From positions 1-29,913 of the IMG/VR virus record IMGVR_UViG_3300046484_000031: a stretch of DNA of 29,913 nucleotides. The stretch is one strand, 5' to 3'. Made by a program: the position numbers and the translations under genes. The notes under the pieces were generated by a model. It made no database searches. It worked only from the letters and a program-made list of their open reading frames with translations, and was not told the DNA's origin. Source of the DNA: a virus. Shown here in pieces: positions 1 to 7,399 of this stretch (the stretch's first letter is position 1; every line of letters starts with the position of its first letter).

Positions 1-60
1 GTTGGTATCAACTGCCGGCGCCGAACCGTGGCGCTGAGACGCGCGAGCGCCGACGCATGA
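1..60 (+). CDS. C-terminal end of a truncated upstream gene
   Basis: Frame 1 is open from the first base of the window to a TGA at 58-60, giving 19 basic residues (six Arg). The TGA overlaps the ATG of the next gene at 57 in an ATGA arrangement, the same coupling seen between many genes here, which is the main reason to call it real. Nothing about function can be said from so short a tail. An alternative is that the frame is open by chance in GC-rich DNA. Confidence 0.4.
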   Translation, partial: VGINCRRRTVALRRASADA

Positions 61-230
61 CATCGCGGTGTGAACTGTGCGGCGGACTCGCTGAGCGTCG
101 CTGCCAGGGCTTTAAACCAGATGGCACGAAATGCGGGGTCGAGCTTTGCGGCGTCTGTGCTGATCCGAGTCCGTCAGGCGTCGCTTTTTGCCCGTCGCAC
201 GCACCCAGCGGTCAGGCGGTGGCCCAATGA
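57..230 (+). CDS. small Cys-rich zinc-binding protein (57 aa)
   Basis: The protein has seven Cys and one His spaced like two zinc sites: C5/C8, C16, C26, C31/C34 and C45/H48 (motifs CELC, CGVC, CPSH). Small proteins of this kind are common in early phage operons and usually bind nucleic acid or a protein partner, but no specific family is recognised. The ATG at 57 overlaps the previous stop, and the TGA at 228-230 overlaps the next ATG at 227, so the gene sits in a coupled chain. The call rests on the cysteine pattern plus overlaps on both sides; the function is inference. Confidence 0.6.
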   Translation: MTSRCELCGGLAERRCQGFKPDGTKCGVELCGVCADPSPSGVAFCPSHAPSGQAVAQ

Positions 231-511
231 ACGGCGAGAGACTTTACGCCTACGACAAGATCGACACCGGGCACCTCGTGGCCGCGCAGGATGACTGCTC
301 GCGCAACATAACCACCCACTGCGGACACCCAATATTCACGCCATCTAAGCCACCGGTACCGCACCATCCCGACGTCGATTCGTTCTGCGCAGGTTGCAAG
401 GATTACGAGGACAAACATCCAATTTTTACAGCTTCGGGCCTAAAAAGACCCGATAGTTTCACGTGTGACCCAAACCCCAAGGACGAGAATTCCCATGAAG
501 CTAAGCTCTAA
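227..511 (+). CDS. hypothetical Cys/His-rich protein (94 aa)
   Basis: The ORF starts at an ATG overlapping the previous stop (ATGA) and ends 17 bases inside the next gene, which starts at 495. Residues C24, H31, C32, H34, H46, H47, C54, C57 and H64 could form one or two zinc sites (CAGC at 54-57). The C-terminal 25 residues are polar and probably disordered. An ATG at 188 in the same frame gives a longer product but would run far into the preceding gene, so 227 is preferred. No family is recognised; with its neighbour it makes a pair of small putative metal-binding proteins. Confidence 0.5.
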   Translation: MNGERLYAYDKIDTGHLVAAQDDCSRNITTHCGHPIFTPSKPPVPHHPDVDSFCAGCKDYEDKHPIFTASGLKRPDSFTCDPNPKDENSHEAKL

Positions 512-1028
512 GTTCACCGGCGACATCGTCGGCGTCACGATCAAGCGCAACAAGAGCCAGGACGGCCGCGACGCGTTCGTCGATTTCGACATCGGCATCG
601 ACCAAGCAGTGGCCAAGGAAAAATGGGGCGACGATTTCGCGTCGCTGGCTTTCTCGACGATGCGAGTCATTGCGCCCGACCCGGATGGTGACGACGAGGA
701 AGAAGGCAACCACATCGGCTTCCTGGTCGACAGCGTCAAGCCGAACAAGAAATTCGTGTTCGAGCGCCACCAAGTCGAACTCGAGGAAGAGCGCTTCGAG
801 TGCCAGCCTGAGTTGCTCGTCATTCACATGGTCGACGGCGCCGCGCGGGTCAACGCACGTCTTCGGCTGCCAATCGACGTCGGCCAAACGAAGCTGCTCT
901 CGCGCCTTTGCGAGAAGGTTGGCAAGACCGTCAACGTCACGTTCAACCCCAAGCAGGCAGGATTCGAGTTCGCGAAGGCCAAGCCCGAAGCTTTGCAGTC
1001 GGGTATCGCGGCGGTGGCGGCGAGATGA
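495..1028 (+). CDS. conserved-looking phage protein of unknown function (177 aa)
   Basis: A soluble protein with no signal peptide or membrane segment. It has a very acidic stretch at residues 62-70 (PDPDGDDEEE) and alternating hydrophobic/charged segments that suggest a beta-rich fold. The ATG at 495 is chosen because AAGGACGAG lies just upstream with suitable spacing; an in-frame ATG at 465 lies within the previous gene and lacks a comparable site. The TGA overlaps the start of the RuvC-like gene (ATGA), so it is probably expressed together with the nuclease and may serve recombination or replication. That role is inferred from position only. Confidence 0.7.
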   Translation: MKLSSKFTGDIVGVTIKRNKSQDGRDAFVDFDIGIDQAVAKEKWGDDFASLAFSTMRVIAPDPDGDDEEEGNHIGFLVDSVKPNKKFVFERHQVELEEERFECQPELLVIHMVDGAARVNARLRLPIDVGQTKLLSRLCEKVGKTVNVTFNPKQAGFEFAKAKPEALQSGIAAVAAR

Positions 1029-1603
1029 CTCTCGTCGTCGGCATCGACCCTGGCATCAACGGCGGCGTCGCGGTGCTGCGCGGAGATGCCGCAGTCGTCT
1101 GGTCGATGCCGACGGTGGTGCGCCTGATCGGCGGCAAGCACAAGCGCCGCGTCGACGCAGCGGCGCTGACGAAGCTTTGCCGCGATCACGTCGCCGCATA
1201 TCTCTCGTGCTCTTGCATCGCCTTCGTCGAACGGGCGCAGGCAAGCCCGCAGATGGGGGTTTCTAGCGCGTTCGGGTACGGGGAGGGCTTCGGCATCCTG
1301 GTCGGCGTCCTCGCGGCTCTCAACGTCACCGTGCGCTTTGTGACGGCCACGCAGTGGAAGCGCCCGATGGGGCTCGTCATCGCAGGCAGCCGCGAGCTCG
1401 GGCGCAACGATGCGCGCGACAAGTCCCCGGCACTGGACCTCGCGCGGCGCCTGTACCCGAAGCTTGCGGCCGAGCTGGCGCGCGAGAAGGACGACGGGCG
1501 GGCGGAGGCGCTGCTCATCGCGCACTACGGTTGCGAGGTGCTCGACGAGGAAGAAGCCGAAAAGGTCGGGCCGCTGTTTGCCGCCCAAGGAAGACGACGA
1601 TGA
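1025..1603 (+). CDS. RuvC-like Holliday junction endonuclease
   Basis: The protein (192 aa) begins with the RNase H-fold signature VVGIDPGINGG, placing a metal-binding Asp at residue 8. A second acidic residue is E69 in AFVERAQ, and the C-terminal motif KDDGRAEALLIAHY supplies D156/D157 with the Ala-Glu-Ala helix typical of phage RuvC relatives. The segment PQMGVSSAFGYGEGFG matches the loop that follows the second acidic residue in this family. In phages such enzymes resolve branched DNA before packaging. The start at 1025 overlaps the upstream stop (ATGA) and places the first motif at the N-terminus; an in-frame ATG at 908 would run deep into the previous gene. The stop overlaps the methyltransferase start at 1600. 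Confidence 0.88.
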   Translation: MTLVVGIDPGINGGVAVLRGDAAVVWSMPTVVRLIGGKHKRRVDAAALTKLCRDHVAAYLSCSCIAFVERAQASPQMGVSSAFGYGEGFGILVGVLAALNVTVRFVTATQWKRPMGLVIAGSRELGRNDARDKSPALDLARRLYPKLAAELAREKDDGRAEALLIAHYGCEVLDEEEAEKVGPLFAAQGRRR

Positions 1604-2547
1604 CAGAACTCTCTCTCGTTCTTGGCACCGGCGACAAGCTGCAGCTCGAGCTCGAGCGCGTGCGCGATATCCTGCAGCGTTGCCAGCATCTCGACGAAGC
1701 CAAGGAGATCCGAGACAAGACGGCAGCCGTCGCGATCTACCTGCGCAAGCGTGACGCCAGTGTCGAAATCCAGAACTACGCGCTCGAGCAAGTGCTTTGG
1801 GCAGAGCGGCGCATGGGGCAGCTACTTGATGAGCAACTTGCCGAGAAGGGCAGGCCAACTGCTGGAAAATGTACTTCTGACGGACATTTATTTTTAGATG
1901 AACTCGGGATCTCGAGAAACGAGTCATCAAGGGCGCAGAAAATGGCCGGGATACCGGAGGCTACGTTCACGAAGCGACTCGAGCGTGCGAAGACCGACGC
2001 CCGGCGCCTTACGGTCAACATCGCCCTCGGGGTCAAGACCAAGTCAGAGTCGCCAAGCATCCAAGACCGACGCACCCCGCGGTGGCTCTTCGATGCCCTG
2101 AACGAGCGCTTCGGCCCATTCAAGCTCGACGCGTTCGCATCGGGCGTAAACCACCTCTGCGACGAGTACTATACGCGTGAGGACAATGCCTGCCGCCAAG
2201 CGTGGGTTGATGTCACCTTCGCCAACCCCGATTTTGCCGAGATGGAGGATCCGCTCCGTCATGCCGTGGCAGAAGCCGCGCGTGGCGTTCGCTCGGTAAT
2301 TCTCGGGCCCGTGGGCTGCTCGCAGGAGTGGTACCACAAGCTCTCAATCCAGGGCACGATCTACGTGCCCGACAAGCGCATCAGCTACGACTTGCCCGAC
2401 GGCTCGGCGACGACATCCAACGCCGACCGTGACACCATCGTCATGGCCTTCGGACGCGAGCATGTAAACCCGCGGTGGAAGCGCGGCGTGTTCCGAGTCC
2501 GGACGCTCTACCTCGTGTACCCGAAGAAACAGCGAGGCGCCGCGTAA
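1600..2547 (+). CDS. phage Dam-type adenine methyltransferase with regulatory N-terminus
   Basis: The protein has 315 aa. Residues 1-80 carry the charged helical segment (EAKEIRDKTAAVAIYLRKR, then WAERRMGQLL) found at the N-terminus of many phage regulators and methylases. Residues 97-130 (LGISRNESSRAQKMAGIP) resemble a ParB/KorB-type helix-turn-helix. Residues 159-285 match the phage DNA N6-adenine methyltransferase family (TPRWLFDALNERFG, LDAFA, EYYTREDNA). The catalytic motif expected to read (D/N)PP(Y/F) reads NPDF at 209-212, so activity may be altered. Probable role: adenine methylation of phage DNA for protection or regulation. It overlaps the RuvC-like gene (ATGA) and shares one base with the next start (TAATG). 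Confidence 0.82.
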   Translation: MTELSLVLGTGDKLQLELERVRDILQRCQHLDEAKEIRDKTAAVAIYLRKRDASVEIQNYALEQVLWAERRMGQLLDEQLAEKGRPTAGKCTSDGHLFLDELGISRNESSRAQKMAGIPEATFTKRLERAKTDARRLTVNIALGVKTKSESPSIQDRRTPRWLFDALNERFGPFKLDAFASGVNHLCDEYYTREDNACRQAWVDVTFANPDFAEMEDPLRHAVAEAARGVRSVILGPVGCSQEWYHKLSIQGTIYVPDKRISYDLPDGSATTSNADRDTIVMAFGREHVNPRWKRGVFRVRTLYLVYPKKQRGAA

Positions 2548-2900
2548 TGGCCCAATGCAGTAATTCCAGCGTTGCTTGCGCCTGCTGCAACAGGCCGGTG
2601 CTTATGGTGCAGAATTTTGTTTTGCGCATTCCGGGAGCAGTCCCAATAGTCCTTTGCTGGTCGTGCATTCGCGACATGGCGGTGAGGCTGATCGAGTTGG
2701 TGCGGGCGGAGAAGCGAGAATCTCAGCCCACAATGGGGATCGACGAGCGCGCGGCCAACGTGCGGGCCCTGGCGATTGCGACAGAGGTTGACCGCAGAGT
2801 TGCATCCTACAAAGCCATCACGGAAGACGACCGTCTTGCGATCATCGCGATCGGGGACGCGGCAGCTAAGAGAGTACTAGACAACAAGGGCCCCGCATGA
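2547..2900 (+). CDS. small zinc-ribbon-like protein (117 aa)
   Basis: The N-terminal 40 residues carry CACC (C11-C14) and CWSC (C37-C40), two CxxC knuckles about 25 residues apart, as in a zinc ribbon. The rest is charged and helical (roughly residues 45-115). The start ATG at 2547 shares its A with the TAA of the methyltransferase gene and the stop overlaps the next ATG (ATGA). The ribbon suggests binding to nucleic acid or a partner protein, but no named family is recognised. A longer in-frame start at 2475 lies inside the methyltransferase and is not preferred. Confidence 0.62.
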   Translation: MAQCSNSSVACACCNRPVLMVQNFVLRIPGAVPIVLCWSCIRDMAVRLIELVRAEKRESQPTMGIDERAANVRALAIATEVDRRVASYKAITEDDRLAIIAIGDAAAKRVLDNKGPA

Positions 2901-3352
2901 AGTGGCGCAGGAGGAAGAGGATGAGCGAAGAAGAGAAGCAGCAAGCAGCGGCAGCCTCCGTCGATCCGGGGCATCAACTAACCAAGGACATCGCCGAGCA
3001 CCGGAAAGAGGCTGAGGACCACCTGGCCTCCGCCGCGCTGCTCGACAAGGCAGAGGCGACGATCGCGAAGTCGGCCGCGCCACCGTCCATGACGACCCCT
3101 GTCGACCCGCGCTCGTTGCCTCCTCCCGAATGGTTCGATCGGCTTGTGGGACGTATGTTCTTTCTGTACCCCGACGCTCGTCCTCAGCCTCAAACCGTGC
3201 CCTCGTGGTGGCTGCACCTCGCCCTGTACCCGCAACATGTATTGGCCCACGCGTTCTCGGTGGCTCCGCAAAACGTGCCAGCGAACGTCGTGCCAAGCGC
3301 TGAGCTCGTGCGTCGGTTGGCTGAAGCCATCGCGAAGCAAGGCGCTGCGTAG
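2897..3352 (+). CDS. hypothetical protein (151 aa)
   Basis: It has a very basic start (MKWRRRKR), a charged helical region to about residue 60, a Pro-rich linker, and a Trp/Tyr-rich block at about 75-115 (FFLYPDARPQPQTVP, WWLHLALYP). No family is recognised. It is coupled to the zinc-ribbon gene by an ATGA overlap and is the last gene before the 113-base AT-richer gap preceding the packaging genes. A later in-frame ATG at 2921 (MSEEEKQQ) is an alternative start giving a less basic N-terminus. Confidence 0.55.
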   Translation: MKWRRRKRMSEEEKQQAAAASVDPGHQLTKDIAEHRKEAEDHLASAALLDKAEATIAKSAAPPSMTTPVDPRSLPPPEWFDRLVGRMFFLYPDARPQPQTVPSWWLHLALYPQHVLAHAFSVAPQNVPANVVPSAELVRRLAEAIAKQGAA

Positions 3353-3465
3353 ATGGACAGGCCACCCCGTCAAAATTACCCAGCCAGGTGCCTAGGTTAG
3401 GTGCCAGCTCGATTCGCAAATTTATATGCAAAAACGGCCATTTATCGAGTAATGCGAGGTAGTGT
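3353..3465 (+). promoter_or_regulatory. AT-richer intergenic gap before the packaging genes
   Basis: One of the few non-coding gaps in the forward genes. Bases 3421-3440 are only 7/20 G+C, far below the surroundings. AGGTGCC occurs at 3386-3392 and again at 3399-3405, 13 bases apart. No convincing -35/-10 pair or terminator hairpin was found. The position, upstream of the small-terminase candidate, would suit a late promoter or a packaging recognition site; this is inference. Confidence 0.35.
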
Positions 3466-3786
3466 ATGTCGGTGAAGAAGGGAGACAAGAGAGGCAAGTA
3501 CGAGCCGCGATCGCGTCCATGTGGAACGTCGGATGAAAAATGGACAGCCGAAGATCTCAAGCACTGTGCGGATCTTGTCGCCGATAGCCCTCTTGCGAGC
3601 GAAGTTGCCAAGGCAGCAGCGGCGCGCAGGGCGACGGAGCTCGCTCGCCAGTGCCGTGAGCTCGATGGCAGGGTGCGGACGACCGACGAAGAGAAGGCGC
3701 TCGTCGCATCGAGCTCGCAGTATCGCCGATGGCTCGAGGTGCTCCAGGTTGCGCAGCGGACGCGCGAAGACGAAACGGATCTGTAG
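3466..3786 (+). CDS. candidate terminase small subunit (106 aa)
   Basis: A short, highly charged helical protein lying three bases upstream of the large terminase, the usual place for the DNA-recognition subunit of the packaging motor. The N-terminus is basic (MSVKKGDKRGKYEPRSR), the middle is Ala/Glu/Arg-rich helix, and the C-terminus is acidic. No clear helix-turn-helix is visible, so the assignment is by position only. The ATG at 3466 follows GCGAGGT. An alternative small-subunit candidate is the winged-helix protein at 5601. It could also be an unrelated accessory protein. Confidence 0.5.
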   Translation: MSVKKGDKRGKYEPRSRPCGTSDEKWTAEDLKHCADLVADSPLASEVAKAAAARRATELARQCRELDGRVRTTDEEKALVASSSQYRRWLEVLQVAQRTREDETDL

Positions 3787-3789
3787 CAG

Positions 3790-5592
3790 GTGCCAACCCT
3801 CGCCGACAAGATCGCATTCGCGGCGAAGCACCTCAAGACGAAAGAGGGCGTGTGCTGGTCGCTCAAGGGTCGCGAGTGGGTTCGCGACGAATTCTGGTTG
3901 CCGGCTGACGGGTGGAAGCTATGGCGGCGCGACGGCGCCGACCATTGCAAGGACTGCCTCGAGCACGCGGGCGAGATAATCGAGCACCCGTCCGACAATC
4001 CCACGCACGGATGCTCATGCGGCGGACTCACGGCCGAGCCGATACTCGTAACGATTCTCAACCTCGATCGCGGCGACGGCAAGACCTTCAACCTCATGGC
4101 CTATTCGCTCGCGACGTTGTTTAAATCGCGCAACAAGAGCATCGCCGCGCTGTGGGCGTCCGAAGACCAAGGGTCGCAGATCTTCCGCGAGACCTGGCAG
4201 GCGGCAATTGAGCAGGCGCCAGCCCTCCGCAAGCGCTGCGACATCCACGGCACGCCGCCGCAGATCTGGGATCCCAAGACGCGGTGCCGAATGGAAGTGT
4301 TGACGGCGAGCCACAGCAGCGTCACCGGCCGGCGCCGAACCCACATCCTCATCGACGAGGCGCGCGACATCGACGCACGCACGGTGATTGCTCTCCTTCC
4401 GAGCATCAACGCGATGCACGGATACGAGTGCCCAGCTGGACACGTGCAGCTCACGCCCGAGGAGCTCGAGGCGATGGCCGGGAACATCCCCGAGAAGTGC
4501 TCGGTGTGCGGTGAGCGTCTCGGCGAATGGTGGCCGCGTATCATCATGGCGAGCGCCGCCGGCATCCTCGACGGCACGGAGAAAGATTGGCTCTACGAGC
4601 TCGTCGAGGAGCTCGAAGCGCACCCGCACCCTAACTACCACCTATTCACGAGCCAGAAATGGGGGCGTCCTCTAAACCCACGCAAGAGTGCGAAGGTGAC
4701 TGGCGCCCTCGAGAGCGTCTTTGGTATCCTGCCGAGCACGCGGCACTACATGGCCGCCGAGTCTGGCAACCAGTGGACGCGGAAGGGCGAAGACGTGGCG
4801 AGCATAGCGAGCGTCAAGCGTGTCATGGATGCGAGCCTACACAACGAGGAGGGCTCGTCACGCCCTTGCGTTGGTTTCTTGGACACGAGCACGAGCGTCG
4901 AAAAGACGTCGCTCGTCATTCTCGCCGAGGAGGAGGACAGCGAACAGCCGTGGCAGAAGGTCTACCTCAGCTATCTTGAGTTCTGGTGGCCGGGCCACGG
5001 TCGCTGTATGAGCACGGCCAAGATCCCAGACCAAGACGTGCGGCGAGCCGTCGAAACAATCCTTCCCCTCTACACGGGGCTCGTTGATTTTCAGGTCGAC
5101 CTCAAGGCATCGGTGGCGAACGACAAGTCCGACTACCTATGGCCCACGATCATGCTCCGCGAACTGCGCAAGGGCGCCGGTGCTTGGCGGGGCAAGCTAC
5201 GCGGATGGAGCCAGGACGGTGACGCGTCGGATGTCGGGTGGGATCTTTTCCTGGGTCGTCTCGACGCGGCGAACGGGCAGACCATTCGCCTGCAATACAG
5301 CGCCGAGATCCTCGACGAGTTCAAAGGATTGATGCGCAGGACGCCAAAGTTCGGCGATCGCAAGGCCGTTGTCACCGACCGCAACCGCAGGACAATGCAC
5401 AAGGACATCACGCAGTCGATTGCCTGTTGCTGCTGGCTCATCGCCAAGCAACAGATGCGGGCCCGGGCGGGGACGTCGATTGCCGAGCGTTTGCGGCGCA
5501 CATCGACAGCAAAGGCCGCCACCGAGAGAGAAGCCAGACCACCGCGCGAGGCGTCGGCCGTGTTTGGTCGCCTCGGCGAAAACAGTTGGTAA
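3790..5592 (+). CDS. terminase large subunit (packaging ATPase/nuclease)
   Basis: The protein (600 aa) drives DNA into the prohead and cuts concatemers. Its ATPase domain has a P-loop NLDRGDGKT at about 91-99 and a Walker B strand with catalytic acid ILIDEA at about 186-191. The C-terminal nuclease starts near VGFLDTSTS (first metal-binding Asp) and continues with the VDLKASVANDKSDY segment. Unusual are two Cys clusters: CKDC with CSC at residues 53-77 just before the P-loop, and a C/H plus CSVC pair at about 214-248, both able to bind zinc. The start is GTG at 3790, three bases after the previous stop. The next gene begins eight bases after its TAA. Confidence 0.88.
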   Translation: MPTLADKIAFAAKHLKTKEGVCWSLKGREWVRDEFWLPADGWKLWRRDGADHCKDCLEHAGEIIEHPSDNPTHGCSCGGLTAEPILVTILNLDRGDGKTFNLMAYSLATLFKSRNKSIAALWASEDQGSQIFRETWQAAIEQAPALRKRCDIHGTPPQIWDPKTRCRMEVLTASHSSVTGRRRTHILIDEARDIDARTVIALLPSINAMHGYECPAGHVQLTPEELEAMAGNIPEKCSVCGERLGEWWPRIIMASAAGILDGTEKDWLYELVEELEAHPHPNYHLFTSQKWGRPLNPRKSAKVTGALESVFGILPSTRHYMAAESGNQWTRKGEDVASIASVKRVMDASLHNEEGSSRPCVGFLDTSTSVEKTSLVILAEEEDSEQPWQKVYLSYLEFWWPGHGRCMSTAKIPDQDVRRAVETILPLYTGLVDFQVDLKASVANDKSDYLWPTIMLRELRKGAGAWRGKLRGWSQDGDASDVGWDLFLGRLDAANGQTIRLQYSAEILDEFKGLMRRTPKFGDRKAVVTDRNRRTMHKDITQSIACCCWLIAKQQMRARAGTSIAERLRRTSTAKAATEREARPPREASAVFGRLGENSW

Positions 5593-5600
5593 GGGCAAGG

Positions 5601-5816
5601 ATGTCGCCACGACTACACGATGGTGAGCTGAGGGCCAGGCGGGCCGCAAAGATACTGGGCGTCAAGCTCGAGACCATGTATCGCTGGTGCCGCGAGGGCA
5701 GAATTGCAGCGCGCACGGACCCTACCGGCCATTACTTCGTTGCCCGCTGCCTTGTTGACCAGATACTCAGCGACCCTAGGTCGTGGCGAGAGAAGATACG
5801 CGCCACCGTCGAATAA
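5601..5816 (+). CDS. small winged-helix/excisionase-like DNA-binding protein (71 aa)
   Basis: The sequence reads as a MerR/excisionase-type winged helix: helix-turn-helix at residues 11-33 (RRAAKILGVKLETMYRWC, then REGRI) and a wing (ARTDPTGHYFV) before a last helix. The ATG at 5601 follows GGGCAAGG and lies eight bases after the terminase stop. Between terminase and portal such a protein could be a DNA-recognition partner of the terminase, since lambda gpNu1 also begins with an excisionase-like winged helix, or a transcription regulator. The fold call is from sequence pattern; the role is inference. No integrase is visible, which argues against a true excisionase. Confidence 0.72.
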   Translation: MSPRLHDGELRARRAAKILGVKLETMYRWCREGRIAARTDPTGHYFVARCLVDQILSDPRSWREKIRATVE

Positions 5817-5878
5817 GTTATGATTGTTTCCATGGTTGTCTTTACTCTCTAACGAATCGTGCGTGACAACAATGGCTG

Positions 5879-7399
5879 ATGGATCTCCGTTCGGCGTTGT
5901 TGTCCTTGGTGAGTGTCAATCTCGTGGGGCCGGCGGCCCTGGCCCCACAGATTGGCATGCAGACAGCGATGGCCGCCGCCTCCGAGGCGCGGGCTGCTCG
6001 AGCCGATCGCTCTGAGACGCGAAGCAAGAGGATCAGCGGCTCCGGGACCCGCATCACCGCGGGATTCATCCAAGAGCTAGACCAGAACGCCGATCTGCGT
6101 GGGAACAAATGGTACGGTCGCCCCGGTCAACCAGGCATCGCTCAAAAAATGATGAAGGATCTACACGTCCGGCAGTCGATGGCCGATGTGTACGAGCCGC
6201 TGCTTGCAGGGACGTGGCGATTCAGGCCCGCGAGTTCGAGCGCTATTGACCGCGAGATCGCCGACTTCATGACATGGTGCCTCGTCGATTCCCTCCTTTG
6301 GCACGAGGCCGCCAAGCGCACCATCCTCGATTATGGCCAGAACGGCTTTGCGCTTGCCGAGCTCACCGACGATATTCGCCCAATCCCGGTCGATAGGTTC
6401 CCTCTGCACCCTGGCGGGGGCTCCGGCATAGTTCCCACCGGGATACACCAGATCCCCGGCAACACCGTATACCGGTGGTTGCAGTCGCAGACTTCGACAT
6501 CGCAGATCGATGGCATTGTGCAGCAGATCTATGGGTCTGACGCCGAGCAAGTTGGGTTCCCGACCATTCCAGCGGATCGGATAATTCGTTGGACGTGGGA
6601 TCAGGATGGCGCCAACTTTGAGGGATTCCCAATTCTGCGCAGCGCCTACGCGCCATGGAAGATGAAGATCGCTTTTCAGACCCTCTCGGCGATGAAGCAC
6701 GAGCGCTGCGCGCTCCCAGTGCCCGTGGCGATTGCCTCGGATAACGCTGCCGACGATGATGTCGACGCCGTAGAGAAAATCTTGGAGGAGATGCGAGCGA
6801 ACGCCCGCGGCTATCTCGTACTCGATAACGGCTGGAGTTTCAAGTGGGAAGGGGCTACCGCTCACGACGGTAGCAATATCGAGGCGGCGATAAGTCAATG
6901 CAACCAGGACATCGCCTTCAACGTCTCGGCTGCCTTTATGCTCCTCGGCCTGACCGGCAAGAGCGGCTCCTACGCCCTCGGGTCGACCCAGCAAGGCAAG
7001 TACCACCTTGCCGAGCTCGCGCACGCGCGGTTCATCTCGGCTGGATGGAACCTGGGCTATGATGGCTGGTCTCCCGTCGAGCGATACGTGCGGCTCAACT
7101 ATGGAGACGCCGTTAGCATTCCCACGATCATGGTGCGCAACCTGCCCACCGCCAACTGGGCCGACCGTATCCCACTGATGATCAACGCGGCAAACGTCGG
7201 GCTCGTTCGCCGCGACGGGCGCACCGAGAACGCCATCCGCGAGGCCCTCGAGTTCGACGACTTCGATCCCGATACCGAGATACCGGCGCGCGCGCCCACC
7301 GCGCTACTGCCGTCTCGAGAGCAGCGTAATCAAGAGCACGCCGCTCCCAACGAGACAATGCCGATGGACGAGAACCAAGGCGAGGAGCAAGCCGCATGA
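5879..7399 (+). CDS. portal protein, Mu gp29-like (DUF935)
   Basis: The 506-residue protein matches the DUF935/Mu gp29 portal family in length and pattern: an early KMMKDLHVRQSMADVYEPLL segment, a central region with DGANFEGFPILRSAY, and AFNVSAAFMLLGLTGKSGSYA, STQQGKYHLAELAHARF and WSPVERYVRLNYG further on. Portals form the 12-subunit ring for DNA entry and tail joining. The start is uncertain: ATG 5879 is the first in-frame start after a stop at 5864-5866, but no ribosome binding site precedes it and the first 30 residues are oddly hydrophobic. In-frame ATGs at 5957 and 5969 are alternatives. The stop overlaps the protease start (ATGA at 7396). Confidence 0.87.
   Translation: MDLRSALLSLVSVNLVGPAALAPQIGMQTAMAAASEARAARADRSETRSKRISGSGTRITAGFIQELDQNADLRGNKWYGRPGQPGIAQKMMKDLHVRQSMADVYEPLLAGTWRFRPASSSAIDREIADFMTWCLVDSLLWHEAAKRTILDYGQNGFALAELTDDIRPIPVDRFPLHPGGGSGIVPTGIHQIPGNTVYRWLQSQTSTSQIDGIVQQIYGSDAEQVGFPTIPADRIIRWTWDQDGANFEGFPILRSAYAPWKMKIAFQTLSAMKHERCALPVPVAIASDNAADDDVDAVEKILEEMRANARGYLVLDNGWSFKWEGATAHDGSNIEAAISQCNQDIAFNVSAAFMLLGLTGKSGSYALGSTQQGKYHLAELAHARFISAGWNLGYDGWSPVERYVRLNYGDAVSIPTIMVRNLPTANWADRIPLMINAANVGLVRRDGRTENAIREALEFDDFDPDTEIPARAPTALLPSREQRNQEHAAPNETMPMDENQGEEQAA

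Noticed and set aside
908-1024. Longer RuvC-like start at 908
   Set aside because: It would run 121 bases into the previous gene and move the DPG motif away from the N-terminus; the ATGA at 1025 is better.
824-1930. A 368-codon minus-strand open frame
   Set aside because: Opposite the RuvC-like and Dam-like genes whose motifs are clear; Arg/Ala-rich without any recognisable domain.
2877-4097. A 406-codon minus-strand open frame
   Set aside because: It lies opposite three forward genes and the gap, has Ser/Arg-rich composition with no motif, and covers the terminase N-terminus; it is a shadow frame of GC-rich coding DNA.
5601-5816. Excisionase of a lysogeny module
   Set aside because: No integrase, attachment site or repressor is visible, and the gene sits between terminase and portal; a packaging or regulatory role is more likely.
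5872-5878. Portal start at ATG 5872
   Set aside because: It is in a different frame from the portal protein.
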